Part shown: piece after piece, positions 1-13,077 of the stretch
Position numbering within the stretch: the stretch's first letter is position 1
Layout: every line of letters starts with the position of its first letter
Assembly: GCF_019279795.1 (NCBI RefSeq)
Contig: NC_056726.1
Span: forward strand, 1,015,708,001 to 1,015,772,000
DNA: 64,000 nt
Direction of reading: 5' to 3'
From: Protopterus annectens
Lineage: Eukaryota > Chordata > Ceratodontiformes > Protopteridae
Translations under genes and position numbers: made by a program
The notes under the pieces: model-generated
What the model saw: the letters and a program-made list of their open reading frames with translations, nothing else
What the model was told of the DNA's origin: nothing
Databases searched by the model: none

Positions 1-3000
1 AGAGGGTCATGTGGCACATAATGATCACCTTCAGAAAATGTAAGATTAAAATAATAATAATAATAATAAACTAAATGTTGTGCTGCCAGGAGGAGTAATT
101 CCCCGGCTACAATATCTGTGGAAGTAGCAGCATTTTCACACTGATTGTGTGTCTCCAATGAGAAAACGTTACATACATCCTGTGGAGTAAGGCTACAAGC
201 CTGTTACAGAAATGCAGCTATGATTTGGCAGGGACTAAAATAATGTGTTTACATCTTAGGGAGCACAGCAGTCATACGTGCATAAGTAGAAAGAGAACTG
301 TGTAACGTTCTTCATACTTGGGGACTCAAACATTACATGCTGTGTCTGAGTGAGGACTGAACAGAGAATCACATTTGTGTATACAGACTATAGCACTTAT
401 GGGACAAAGTGGGACAAAGTAGATCACATTATCCTCTCTGTCTGCTGTGCACACAAAAGCCAGAACTGAACTCTCCAGGTTATACTTCTCAACTGTCCAG
501 ATTTTTGCCTCCTATTTTTGGTCTATCCATAATAAAATCTGTGATTTCTGATGAATCATTCAGGATCAAAGTCACTAAAGAATGACATACATTTTAGGCT
601 TATACTTTATAGCTTTCAGAAAATGTATGTGAATGAAAAAAAATATTCTAGCAGCTTGTTAAGCTTATAAAATCAATATTTGAAAATCTTTTTCTGATTT
701 TGGACTTTTTTCCCCCATTATACTTTGCTTTGTCCATAATTTTTGCACTAGGAGGCTGACAGCTATGCCCTGGTCCTACTAGAGGCTAAGACCATTGCGT
801 TTTCCTTTCAAGTTAATTGATCACAAGAATGGTTTGAAATCCATACTGAACTTGCACCTTTTTGAATACAATGTACCTCCAGATGTAAGAGCAGGGTCTC
901 ATGAGAGATGCTGTGCTACATACCAAAAAAAAAAAAAACGGAACCAAATATAATCTCTTAGGTGAAAATGTGTTGCTATGCCAACATCTGGATATTTTTT
1001 CAGAAAACACAACATATCCATTTTGTACCACATTTTAATGCAAAAATAATTATAATAAAATAATAATAAATAATAAAATAATAAGAGTAAATAAAGCACC
1101 TTGTATAGATAAGAAATACAATGGCTACACAATGAAGTCCTAATTAAAGTAAAAGTGGAGAAATTAATATTTTAATTATATTGTTTTTGTTTCTTGAATA
1201 AAACCATTGGCAACTGTTTCAGAACCCCTCCAGTATCTCTTTCTGAAAATGACAGTGTTTCTTGTGTTTTCTGCTGTCACAAAACTAGCACATTTTCTGC
1301 AGTACAATGGGCTATGATTCATAATGTTTGAAATTCCGTGATGGTACTAAATGGTGCTCGGCAATCAAAATTCTTGCTGAGCTAATGGCTTACAAAATAG
1401 CTTGTGCTGGTCTCCCAGCAACTGAGCATTATGTCAGTACACAGACTAGTAATAATGGAGAAAGGAGGAATATCCTGCCTTTCTGAGATCTCTTAATACA
1501 CAGCAAGTAACCAGATAAACAGGACAAGAACTTCTGTTTTTATACCTCCATTTTAGTCTGCTATCATTCTGGGTACATTTCTGCCTTCAGCTCTTACTCC
1601 TGCCCTCATCTCTTGCTTACATATCCACTGAGTGCTTATAGACCCCTGTCTAATCTTCAGTAGAAAAGTGCATGATGCAACCCTCAGCATCTTGATAATG
1701 TAAAATACAATAAAAACAGTTATAATTTTTACAATGTGAATTATTTATATCACATTCTACTTTTAGCATATTCTTAGTATACTAAAGGATTACCGCGGTA
1801 TCTGGCACAGAAATGTCATCACATCATTTGAAAGGGTTTGTGGAGCAAAAGCATTTCAAATATTTAATTTTCAAAGCATATTATCTAATTAAAAATGTAC
1901 AATTTCATATTAATTAGAGTATAAACACATATGTTTTATCTAAGAATTAAACAAGTTTTTTGGTAGCTTTCACTACTTATTTCATGACATGGAGGTGATT
2001 AACTTCTCTTGCATGTATCAATTGTGCCATGTTCCTCCGTGTTAGGTATGTGTTTTTTTTTATTTTAATAAAGTGCTATCATGTATACAAACAAACAGCA
2101 CAACAACTTTGGTGATTAGCCTCTTTTTCCTTCATGTTGCCAAATATCTTGCATGATGTTCCTGGGGTTGCATTTGAGTAGATTACCTGTGGCCATTTTG
2201 AATGATTGGCTCAGCTTAAGCAGCATCTAGGCCTGATGGAATTTTTCAGTGATACTGTGCAGCTACAAAAGGAGGTTGTAAAATGGAGAAAGGGGATATG
2301 AAATACTGTGCTATCAAAACAGGTGAGTTTGCAAATTAAGAAGTCTCAGGCTGACCCTGAGCTATTCTCACCAAGTACAAGTTGACCTTTCTATATAATC
2401 TGCCTGATGTTTACTTGGCTTGTTCCAGAAACCCTCAGAGAACATTTGAATTGACTTGTCAACCAGTCATTTAATATTTTATTTTATTGTATAGGCAAAA
2501 CTGCTGCTGATGCTGTGAAGGGTTTCAAATAGAAATATAGTGGCAGAAAACACCACAACCAATAAAATAACATCCCTAAGGCTGCCGACATTCACAGAGG
2601 ATCTCTGATTAGCAGAGATAGAAGGGTGAACTACTAAAGTCATTTAAGCTCTTGTTTTTAAATGCAACAATAATATATATATATATAAAGCACACACACG
2701 TACGTGCAATATATATGCAGAGACAGTAACTGGCAACATTGCTGCATTGTCTGTCACTGATTTCCATGCTGAGGATGGGTGCATATACAGGACAGTGACC
2801 ATGGCATGGTACTCAACAGGTATATAGTGTGTACTTGAGAGTTTAGGAGAATCATATTCCAACACCCCACTTCATTGATGGCAACGAATGCCTACCTCCA
2901 GGGCAGAACACCTCACCACTGGACACCATACATGTCTTGGTTCTGCAGTAGTAAATTATTCTCAAGATACTGGACCTTTATGCTTGCAACACCAAACCAG

Positions 3001-4960
3001 CACTTTCTCCAGATCATAGTCATGTAGTGACACCCCCCGCCAGTCTCCAGTGGACATGTCTGAGACACACAGCAAGAGTCCCATTTCTGCCTCTAAAGAC
3101 ATATTCCCACCCCCACTGACCCAGGTTTGCATTGACAGGCATGTGTCAGTGTCCCTTGTTGCCTGGGTTAATGATGATAACTGTTAGTCACCGCCTCTTT
3201 AGTGGTGTAAATGGTGATATCTGATGCATACAGTGACTCAACCATTTAATGCCCGCATAGCTTTTAACTAACAATGCATGCATCATGACTGCTCTGTGCT
3301 GCAACAGACAGTCACTTTGTACCAGTTATGACATATTGGACAGGGCTAGATGTTATCACTTCACCTGTATTACTATCTGTTATGCCTGTTGCTGTCAAGG
3401 AGGTGAGATTCATCTGATGCTGCCTGTCTCCCATCACCATATTGGTGTGGTGGCTATGAGTGGGGTGGTTGTAAAGGGACCCAGAGGTTCCTGTGACCAT
3501 ATCTTGATGTACATTGTGAGGTTGTGGTACTTATATAAAGGAACTGATGCTAGCATCTGTTGTCTTTCCATAATTTCCAACATGGTTTTTGTTCTTATAG
3601 TGACATGCAAATTGCTGCATACCCTGTGCATTCTACAGCTATGAATAGTTACCTGCTTTCTGAGGTGTTTACTTTTATTTCATGATCTCATTATGTGCTC
3701 ATCAGACTACCTGCCTTCCTCTGTATGTTATTAAACAGGCATTTGTATATACCTAACCCTGTTCTAGTTCCCTTGCTAACAAGTAATGCTAGTGGCTGAT
3801 ATAAATTGTAGCTTATCTGCCTGTGGTCGCTTTCTACATAATGATGTGCTCCCTCTTACTCAGGCTGACTACAAATATCAGCCTTTAATGTGTTCTGTAA
3901 AGCACTAAACTGGTAAGTTCAGAAACCTGTTAGGAAAAATCTTACTTTTCTATTTCATTCGTCAGAAGCTGCTGATTTATTCAATGAGTCACTGTACAAC
4001 ATTTGGCAGACTAAATGTGATTGATCATGATGTGTGTTAGGATTTATTACTGTCAATGGCTTTATCAGTCATCATTATATTGTTTGTAAACAGTCATTCT
4101 TGACAAAGAAAATTAAGTGCAGAGTTACATTATTTGAATATAATGTTTATCATAACATACTAACAAAGCTCTTATTGGCAAATTTGCTTGTTGGAATCTG
4201 ATATGAACCAGGGCCAGAGATTAAAAATCAATCCATTCCTGTTTAAGTTAAAAGTAAAGCTCAGAAATCTATTATTTGTGGCACAAATATATTGTCTGGG
4301 TGACTGTTTAAATATGTGGTTACTGATAAAGCAAATCTGATGGTAAAAGAATATTAAAGCATTTATGAATGATGTTTTAATGTTGTATGTGAATTACTTT
4401 AATTTTGTATTTTGTATTGCTTTGCTGTTTATGTATTTTATTCAAAGTTTGCACAAAGATTACACATATTTCTTCCAAAATTAAAGGAAAACCAAAATAA
4501 AAATAACTTATTTACTAAATGTATATTTTTGCAGAATACAAATATTTACTAGAATGAAGGACATACGCGGATTGAGTAAGAAGACAGCGGGAGAGAGATG
4601 AGGAAGTTGTAGGGGTTAACTCTTCAGTGTCTCAGTTCCAGGATCTGGGACTCCTACTTCATTTGTGGTTGATGTGTAGACAGTCTCCATGTTCTTCCCA
4701 AATGTGCTAACACACTTCCAAGCAATCCGTAATGAAGGCTGTGATCAAGTGACGGACATTAGCATACAAATTCCTAACTTATAAATATAAAGGGTGTTAG
4801 CAGAAGATAATAAGGGGAAAAGTATTACGACCATATAGAATGGTGAGTATGGGGCAATGAGACAACAGAAAGATAGGCACAGTAATGGAACATAGGAAGC
4901 ATAATAGATAAGGAGTCATACAGGTAATAAGATGCCCAGCATTAATAAATACCTTCAGCT
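1..4960. other. Unassigned AT-rich DNA with short simple repeats
   Basis: I see no coding signature or transposon motif here. Short ATA-type repeats lie at about 49-70 and AATA-type repeats at 1040-1090. A short TA run at 2672-2688 is followed by CA repeats. Open frames in this stretch are short and resemble nothing I recognise. Old, decayed repeats may be present but cannot be named by eye. Confidence 0.6.
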
Positions 4961-5029
4961 TTTTTGTCCATTTAGGCATATTTATCTTCATTCTCAAGGA
5001 CCTCCAAGCCTGACAACACTTGGATGGCT

Positions 5030-6060
5030 TTGTGGATGTCCATCCATTCAATGATATTAGTCTTGTAAGCAGCCATGGTTTTGCTTTGCTTGACCTAAAA
5101 TAGCAGCTTATTCTGCAGGCTAAAATATGTTGGCTAAGGAATCTCTCCATCCGCTGAGTCTTGTTTATTCACTCATGCTGTTTAAGGTCCTTTGCGCAGA
5201 TGATTGAAGAGCCACTGATTCTGCAAAGATAAAGCAGGTCCAATAAATATGAGCCTTTCATGGTTCAAAAAGTGAAGCATAGGCCCCGAAGGGGCAGGTG
5301 CTAAGTATCTAAGTATAATGACCAGCATGCTAACCTGCTGCAGTAACTTAGAAATTTTAAACCACTGATTTTCGTAGTTAAACATCTCTGAGGCCTATCA
5401 AGATGGGCTGCAAGCTTCAATTTGTACATTACGAAGGATGCATTTTTATTCAATTGTAAATGAATAAGGGATTAGTATATTGGTATGATGACCTCTCTGG
5501 GTCTAAAGGAAATTCCTTTCTAAATGAAATGGGCCATATAGAAGGATGTTTTGACTACTGTGGGAATATGATGATCAAATGTAAGCACGTTGTCCACTTC
5601 ACTACCTAGGCACCTTATAGATAAATCCATCTGAAGGGAAATATAATTTCTAACAGGGATTAGGAGTTTTTTTTCTTTGGCAAAAATTTCTAAACTATAT
5701 TTCCTTGTTTTGTGTTTTGAGGCTATCTAAGCACCAGGTGTGCCCATAATTTGTGGAACATATTGGTATCTTGCAGCCCTCAGTAGATTTACATTACTAC
5801 ATCTGTGCAGCAATTGTACGGATACCAACAAAATAATGACACAAGAGGAGAGGGCTCAACCCTGAACCCTGTGGCACTCTATTAAGCCCTACCAACAGGT
5901 TTTCTGTGTCAAGATGGTACCAGCAACACTCTAGTGTGCTGAACAGTCAGTTGTCAACCTAGTGAATAATTATTCAATAATACCAATAAAGGAGGTAGTA
6001 TCAAAGGCCTTGGCCAGATAGAGATAGGCAGTGTACACCAAATGGCCATTATTATGCAGT
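5030..6060 (-). mobile_element. Decayed CR1-type LINE fragment, RT and C-terminal region
   Basis: Read on the minus strand, this segment gives pieces of a CR1 ORF2 with many stops and frameshifts. AYLYLAKAFDT near 6030-6000 is the RT motif that contains the first catalytic Asp. VPQGSGLSPLL follows near 5870. Further on come VDNVLTFDHHIP, FYMAHFI, a PREVIIPIY-like stretch and DRPQRCLTTKISGLKFLSY, which match the connecting region of the better CR1 copy at 27.4-31.3 kb. The YADD/FADD box is not clearly seen. The copy is truncated at both ends and is clearly not functional. It could belong to a different CR1 subfamily from the later copies. Confidence 0.75.
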
Positions 6061-6110
6061 GTACACCATGTGGCCATTCGTAGGCAGTGTACACCATGCA
6101 GCTATTGTGA
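6026..6110. repeat. 28-bp tandem triplication
   Basis: The string gcagtgtacacca recurs at 6028, 6056 and 6084, a spacing of 28 bp. It starts within the CR1 RT coding region just described, so it is a local expansion at the edge of that fragment. Confidence 0.75.
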
Positions 6111-6573
6111 ACAACCATGTAAATCAGTCAATCAGTCAAAGCCAATTATCTTTGATGACTTCAAAGTTTTATTTCACCCCTCTGACAAAAGGTAAAAGCT
6201 GTGCAGTGTCTTATTAAGTGCCACAGAGTTAAAAATGAATATTTCACCTTTTTGATATTATTAAGTATAAATAGTTCTTAGCTCAGTTATTCACTGATCG
6301 GTAGTATTTTCAGACAAACTGATATCTGGAAACAATGCCTTTTTATCTGTACAAACAATCTCATCTGTCTGAAGTATGTAATCTTTGACAAACTCATACA
6401 CTGTAAATGACTTCCCATATTTACTTATCTTTTCACACACTACATAACATTTCCTAACATGTTGTACCTTCTTACTTTTTGCTTTTCAGGAAAGTATTTT
6501 GCTGTGTAGATAAGATAGTCTTTAAATGTCAGATCTGTTTTGTCCTTTACTCAGCATGGTATTTTTGTTTTTT

Positions 6574-6576
<3 letters not shown>

Positions 6577-6636
<60 letters not shown>
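6577..6636. repeat. (TA)n microsatellite, left part
   Basis: About 30 uninterrupted AT dinucleotides directly abut the left end of the palindromic element at 6637. Confidence 0.95.
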
Positions 6637-6638
<2 letters not shown>

Positions 6639-6926
6639 GAACATGTTAGTACATCGACAAGTGAAAATATCGACATCCACTTCACCGACACATGAAATAA
6701 TCTAAAACCGCAAATCACAGACATTTAACAGGTAAGAGGTTTAAATTTCGCTAATCATGCCTACCACACATGCGTAACACTGCCACACTTACTAAAACAT
6801 GGTAGGCATGATTAGCAAAATTTAAACCTCTTACCTGTTAAATGTCCGTGATTTGCGGTTTCGATTATTTCATGTGTCGGTGAAGTGGATGTCGATATTT
6901 TCACTTGTCGATGTACTAACATGTAC

Positions 6927-6928
<2 letters not shown>
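6637..6928. mobile_element. Palindromic MITE-like foldback element inserted in a TA microsatellite
   Basis: The left arm (6637-6766) and right arm (6800-6928) are near-perfect reverse complements of about 130 bp, separated by a 33-bp loop. The outer ends read GGGAACATGTTAGTACATCG and, on the opposite strand, GGGTACATGTTAGTACATCG. AT repeats flank both sides, as expected for insertion of a TA-targeting DNA transposon into an existing TA array. There is no coding capacity. The superfamily cannot be decided because the target duplication is hidden in the microsatellite. Confidence 0.75.

Positions 6929-6965
<37 letters not shown>
6929..6965. repeat. (TA)n microsatellite, right part
   Basis: About 18 AT dinucleotides immediately follow the right end of the palindromic element. 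Together with the left array they would form one continuous TA tract. Confidence 0.9.
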
Positions 6966-6969
<4 letters not shown>

Positions 6970-9900
6970 GGTATGCTTGATTGTAGATTGTATTCCTTCT
7001 TAATGGCAACTGTCTCCATGCATAAGCACATGGCATCGCTACCAAACTTGAGTCAAAAATGATCCACACTCCACTTCACTTGTAATTGTCGGCACTCTAC
7101 ATCCCCTTTTCATTTTAGTGATGACGTTGGTAGCGCCAGAATAAAATGAGTGGAAAAATACATAGCTTAGCACTGTGGCTTTTCTAATGGAAGAACCATA
7201 ACCAAGAGCAACCAGTATTAGCAAATATATGGGGAATGAGGAGAGAAAAGCAAGATATTCCACTCTTGTCTTTTTTGCAGGAATCTTCAAAAAGCTGTAT
7301 ATGTTACTTAGAAATCTAAACAATGTAAGCAATAAATACATTTTTCCTACAAAATCCAAAATGGTATTTACAACACTATGGCAAGTACACATTTTGTATA
7401 CCAAATCACACTATAGTACACCACCAGCCAAAATGTATCAACCCAAAATTAATAGACTAGTAGAAGGAAATTCTATATTTTGTAGCCAGAAAACATATCT
7501 TAGTTTTACAGGAAATATGACAAAAATAATTGTGACCAATGAGTGACAGTAGGGATCAATCACTTTCATACAAGATTGCTTCCAGCCCTACTGTTATAGT
7601 CACTTAAGTCCTTGTGAACCAGATCAATTCAATTCAAACAACAGCAAGGTTCTGTTTGCTTAAATGCACAGACTGCCCTGAACCTAAAAATGGTATTAAT
7701 GTAGTCTCTTTATCTAAATGTGTTAAAATAAAAACCAATATTGGCCAACAATGGCCACAGCAATGTATTCTAGCTTACTTTACACAAACACACAATAGTT
7801 TTACTAAACTGATGGGTCACTCACTTTCCTCTGCTGGTTGCACTGAATCCATATAATATAACCTATTATATATAGCATACATACACTCAGAAAGCTAAGC
7901 ATTATTTAATGCAACCAATACTTTCTAATTTTATAAAAATGAGACATATTATGTTGTATTCCAACATAATATGTCTCAGTTTCAAAACCATAGAAATTAT
8001 TTGATATCACTAGCATATGTTTAGTTTGACTTGAATGGATATTCAACTAATGACTTGGTCAAAACAAAAAAAAAAAGCTTGAAGTTGCTGCCATTTAATT
8101 ACACACTATTATTGCCATGAAAAAATGCCAGTGTAGTTATGATATCCTACTTAAAAAAGTACTAAAAAATGCCAGCACATACCGAAAGAAGAGGAATGGA
8201 ATCAGGGATGGTCTTTGCTTTTTTAATGATTCCAGTCCTCAAAACAAATGTGGCAAAATGGATTGCTATACCATGGCAAAATTATGCTGCTTATCAACTT
8301 GTGTTAGATTTAGAACTTAATGAGGTAACTTAGAGATGAAATGCTTAATTAACAAGTATAAACGTCTCTCATAGCTGTGTGCATATTTGTTCTATCTAGT
8401 TCCATTAGTATTATTAAAGTGGACAATTAAATGTCTCTTTGTGCCTTCAGCTGAGGCTGCATACCAATGTTTCCAGTCTTAAAGTCTGAAAATCTAATGG
8501 CATCTCTATTTTACACATATCAGTACATATGATTTCCTCTGCTGTCTTCCAGACAGAAAGCCTATAATTTGTCACATTACGGTATGGCAAATCTCAGGAC
8601 ACTGACACCGAAAAACCATGTGGTTTGTATGGTCGAAATTTCAGTGTGTCAGTACTGGCTATGTTGCACGTTGTGTACTTTAGCCATTGTTTGTTGGATT
8701 TTGAAAAAGATGGGGAAGGTGAGTTTTATACTTGTTTTCCACCCCTCCCCTTTTCTCTAAGTTTGTGTGACCTCTAATTTGGTATTGGTGTTGAGTCTTG
8801 CACCCACTTAGAGAAGGAGAGGGATAAGTCTGCATCTCTACAAAAGATAATTGTGTAGAGCATTGTGTAGAATGTGGGAAGTCTTTCATTTGTGTGTGTA
8901 TGTGATTTTTTTTCTCACAGTGTGGAGATGGCATATTTTAGCAATGATTAATTGTGTATAGATACAGCAGTATATGTTTGATCATACCGGATCATTTTTA
9001 CACTTTCAGCATGTAACATCAGTAAGACAAGACTGCAGAAATATTTAGGTTTGGCAAAAATATCTTTAATGCAGGTAACATATAATTTGTTTTTCTGGCA
9101 TTTCAAGCAGCATGTGTTCTGTGAAAACAATAGATTGGCTCCATTTGAAAAGTTCACAAAGTCATTTTGTTCCAGTAAAAGTTATACCAGCTTGCTTAGT
9201 TATTTTGTTATTTGGATGAGTGTGTCATCTTAACTCATTTTCTAAAACTGTACTACTAATTAGAAAGCCTCTTCAGGCAATTTTATGCATGCTTAGTTAG
9301 ATTCTGTGGAGTCACTGACAATGATTTGCACTTAAACTTCCATAATGCTTTCATGAATAAAATGCACATGACATCACTTCATTCTACTTTTAACCTATTG
9401 AATAAACTTGCTGGGCCTCTCAATAACTCAAGGAGAAGGAAGACAGATTCTGACAGCAGAAATCATAAATGCTATGCGTAAACCATAGCAGCTGGGAAGT
9501 ATGCAAAGGGGTATGAATTAGTTTTGTGTCAGTCCCCAAAATGCTGATCCTTGTTAAACGAATACAGATACAAGAGAAAGTTATGATATCTGTGATTATT
9601 TATAAATCAAATCATAACCTTTCAGCAACATTACATTCCAGTGGTAAAACCTGTCTATCTGCTACATAATTATATAAAATGAAAATGTCATCCAAGAAAG
9701 ATACATAGAAGTTACATCATGTATATATTACCACACATCAGTTCTTAAAAAGGCATTGATATTTTCCTATGCAAAACCTCCCACATGAATTAAAGCATAC
9801 CCGTCAACCTCCAAATGTTAAAAATCATGGCAGCAACCTGTAAAAATCATAGCAGAAGTACAGAAATAGGATGCTTTTTTATTTTTCACAATAGAAGGTC

Positions 9901-10440
9901 TTTGCATTACTAGACCTTGTATAGTTAGTGAGAGGGAATGTTTTCTTTCATAGGCCTAATTTATTTGTTTATTAAGATATGTATCCTCAAACTAGTTGGA
10001 CTGTATTAGGGATATCAATAAGTTTAAGAGAAACAAGACTAAATTTGAGGGGTAAAATCAGAGCTCTGTGAGAAAGTCATAGCAGTTAAGAGATGTGAGC
10101 TAAAGTGATGACCCATGTAAGGGCCCAAGGAAAAAATAACTGGTTGAGATTCTATTCGTTCTCATCTTCCATCTCAGCTATGGCATCTTCCACCTCAATT
10201 AGGATTTCTATACCTTCCTTCTTTTCCCTATGTTTGTCTGTGTTTCAGATGTCACTGTTGCCTTTCCTCTAACGTGAGTCACATTGTTGCCCCCTCCCAT
10301 TTCATATGTTAGTATTACAGATCTGCAGTATGTGCAGATACCACAATTATCCTCAGTGCTACTACACGTACCACTACAATGTTACATTTAACTAACACAC
10401 TTTTTGACATTTTCTTTGAGTGTTTACCAATGTATTCTGG
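6966..10440. other. Unassigned AT-rich DNA
   Basis: Several open frames of 60-120 codons exist here (for example around 7039-7546), but none has a domain motif or convincing composition. No LINE, SINE or LTR signature was recognised. A short perfect hairpin at 7941-7977 is listed separately. Confidence 0.55.
7941..7977. repeat. Perfect 16-bp inverted repeat with 5-nt loop
   Basis: The arms 7941-7956 (GAGACATATTATGTTG) and 7962-7977 are exact reverse complements around the loop TATTC. No element context is visible. Confidence 0.9.
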
Positions 10441-10444
10441 CAAC

Positions 10445-10575
10445 TGACACAAAGGGTTAAGGCTGTGAGGTGTAATTCCTATGGTACAGGGTTTGAGTCT
10501 CTCAGCTTACTGTATGACCTTGAGCAAGTCACTTAACTGGATATTGTTCCTGGGCTGACACATGAAAATTGCCTG
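10445..10575 (+). mobile_element. CORE-SINE / MIR-like SINE fragment
   Basis: A tRNA-like head with a B-box-like ggtttgagtctc (about 10490-10501) is followed by gaccttgagcaagtcactta at about 10517-10536. That string is the conserved core of CORE-SINEs, the group that includes mammalian MIR. The distal part has drifted. The orientation follows the tRNA head. No target duplication was found. Confidence 0.75.
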
Positions 10576-11124
10576 TGGACCTACCTGGTTATATTATTAA
10601 ATGTAACAGCGTCACTGCTGCACCATTTACTGTACCACTAAGTAAACATTTGTCATATAGTTTAGACAGTGCTATTGCTACAGTGCGTTTCCTTTTATGT
10701 TTTTTTTGGCATTTTGACATCTACTCATGTATGTCTAACAACAGTGTAGTCTGCCACACTGTACAGTGCATACATGCACATATATGTCTACTTAATAAAG
10801 CTGACAGACACAAAAATCAACCTATAGAACATTGACAACAAAACATCAAAAACAAATATTGACACCTAACACATGCACTGAGCAATAACCTTGGTGCATA
10901 CAAAAATAAACCTAAAAAAAAAAATACATTCTTTTATAAAAGGGTCGAGCTCAGCTGCATTGCCCACATCCCCAGTTAATTATATATCCTAACTGCCAGA
11001 TCACACAATACAATGGGAAGGACTTATTCCCTAACCCTAGAAATTGTGCAGTTAACAAACACACGTATGCCACCTTATTAGTCTACTAAGTTGTGTCGAA
11101 TAAACAGATGGTGACAAAACCTGT
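10576..11124. other. Unassigned; possible MITE fragment at 10940-11045
   Basis: Nothing clear is visible except a stretch near 10965-11020 (taattatatatcctaactgc then cagatcacac). It weakly resembles the reverse complement of the conserved core of the 9-bp-TSD MITE family described next. The resemblance is too weak for a firm call. Confidence 0.3.
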
Positions 11125-11488
11125 ATCTGATCGGGTCTACTTCAAATCATCGAAGTTTTAGAACATCGAACATCACATTATCAAAGAGCAGGTGATCAAA
11201 CTTCTGAAACAGCGAACGTCCTGAATGGAGATCGCCATACAGCGTAGAACAGGAAATATTTCCATTTTCCTTGTTGTAGTGCGATCTTGGAGTTGGTATA
11301 TTTAACTAGCAGGGGGTGTGGGGTTGCATGGAGGCTTGCTCCCTCTGCAAAAATGTAAAAAAATACTTTTTTTTAAATATTTTTTTAATTTCATGTTTAG
11401 TGTTTTCGAACTTCGATCATCTGGTCTTCGATAATGTGATCTTCGAGGTTCAAAAACTTCAATGATTTGAAGTTGACCCATCCGATCA
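11125..11488. mobile_element. MITE with long TIRs and 9-bp target duplication, copy 1
   Basis: The body is 11134-11479. The left end GGTCTACTTCAAATCATCGA is matched by the inverted right end GGGTCAACTTCAAATCATTG, and similarity continues for about 75 bp. The flanks atctgatcg (11125-11133) and atccgatca (11480-11488) are an imperfect 9-bp duplication. The core contains gatcttggagttggtatatt, then a G-rich stretch. The same core occurs in the copies at 20.8 and 24.1 kb. There is no coding capacity. Confidence 0.75.
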
Positions 11489-12240
11489 TATCTAGTATTC
11501 CCATACATATTTATTTATTTATTCATTTATAGTCATTTTTGTGCAACAAAATGCTTAGCTATTATTTTTTCAGAATCCATGGCTGATTAAATGGGGGTTT
11601 TATTCAAGCCTGTTATTTCAGGATTTTTTTATACAATACTGAAGAGGTATGTTGTGCAGAAACGTACTATCCGGGGTGGGGGCAGCACCTGTTGAATGGA
11701 GCTGGGGTGGAAGCTTCCTTCTGAAAGTTGTTAGACATTTCTCAAAATCCTGGCTTTGACCCTGATTTTTTGACAGCAATCTTATATATGCCTCTATTCA
11801 CATTTCCATGTGTGTATCTGCCTCTGTCATAAATTTAGCTTTTCTGTATTATGTTTGGTCCCTGGCCTGTATTTTGCTAACCTCTTCTTCTTTCATACAT
11901 ATAATATTCAAGGAATATGTGCTGCACACATTATGTTTGGCAGAGTTCAGCATTTACTATCATGCCAGAAAAAGGATGGGGGAGTTTGTACAATTGTTTC
12001 TGATTATGATGAGACATGAATGCAACCACTTATGGTTTAAGACTTGTGTTAGGATAATGGTTTATACTTTTCATTTAATAGCATAAGCTGTTCCCCATCT
12101 TGTGGAAAAAGATAAATCCCCCAAAGTTAACAAAAAATTATGTGAGAGGTATAAGGGTTAGATAAATGATTACTTTTTCTCTCAGTGACAAGGTGACCTT
12201 GGTACTCATTCTACTTTTTTAGGAGTATAAGGAGCAAACC
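11489..12240. other. Unassigned DNA
   Basis: Overlapping open frames at about 11808-12086 have no recognisable domain. I see no repeat signature. Confidence 0.5.
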
Positions 12241-12249
12241 ATAAAATGC

Positions 12250-12375
12250 TTACTTTGTGTATTTTAGTTTTAAGATCAAAACACTGCTCCAGTAGTCACA
12301 AACCTCAATTTTATTAAACGTTCAAGTGCTTTCATTCAGTAAAGTATGAACTTCATCAGAAAGCAATCACAGTCT
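12250..12375 (-). repeat. PLE terminal repeat (3' end in element sense) with hammerhead-like core
   Basis: The plus-strand stretch agatcaaaacactgctccag, then tagtcacaaacctcaatttt, recurs on the minus strand at 26745-26870, so the two ends are inverted repeats. The element-sense strand carries CTGATGA (12353-12359), a potential stem GTTCA/TGAAT, then GAAAGCACTT (12324-12333). This follows the order of a hammerhead ribozyme core. The flanking stems I and III are weak in this copy. Confidence 0.6.
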
Positions 12376-12829
12376 CACTTCAGTTCCTTGTTAAACAAGA
12401 AAAAACACTAAAACAGTGAATGACTTTAAAGATACACACACGGAAGCAGCTATTTACAGCAATAGTATACATGCAGAATAAAAAGCTAAAAATCATTATA
12501 ACTACCAAAAAAATAAAGAACATGGTAGAAAATGCACATATACAGGTTGAAAAACTTATACAGAAGAACAGGTAACAGATATTCATAAGAAATACTTTGC
12601 ACTAAAAAGTATAGTATGTGTAAAAAAACACAATATACAAAAAATCATAGAGATGCTGCTTTGCTTCTTAAAATAGGTTTGATCGAAATCACATCATTCA
12701 AAGCAGGTGGAACACTTGCATTGAGATAAACCTCCCAATAATGTTCTCTTTGTTCAACCAAAAGTTCCCAGCCCCCCCCCCCCAACTAGGAATGGAAACA
12801 TTTTCTAGGATCTAAAATCAAACTTCCTA

Positions 12830-12990
12830 AACTCTTTAACACTAGCAGAGTGGTTGTACAATGCATTAGTTGAGTTGGCCTTACTAATAGTGTAAACATG
12901 CTGGTATATTCTAGTTTTTAAAGGGCCATTCATTTTCCTGATATAAAATGCCAGGCAGGAGGCACAAAAGGCTATTTTATTTTATTTTGT
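12830..12990 (-). pseudogene. PLE GIY-YIG endonuclease domain remnant
   Basis: The minus-strand reading gives a Cys pair (CASC), then AFYIRKMNGPLKTRIYQHVY and ISKANSTNAL. This resembles the FYVGKT...LKTRI.EH segment of the GIY-YIG endonuclease found at the C-terminus of endonuclease-bearing PLEs. The Arg of KTRI and the following His are present, but the YVGKT box is altered to YIRKM. Frameshifts flank it. In PLEs this domain nicks target DNA to prime reverse transcription. The position, after the RT and before the terminal repeat, fits. Confidence 0.55.
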
Positions 12991-13077
12991 TCTGCAGTCA
13001 TACCTCCCCCTAACTGAAATTAACCTGGGGTATCCTGGGACAGAAAAGTGCAATCCTTCAAGTATGTACCTACATTG

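Noticed and set aside
7039..7546. Open frames of 105-121 codons on opposite strands as host exons
   Set aside because: They overlap each other, have no recognisable domain, and no splice-consistent neighbours were seen.
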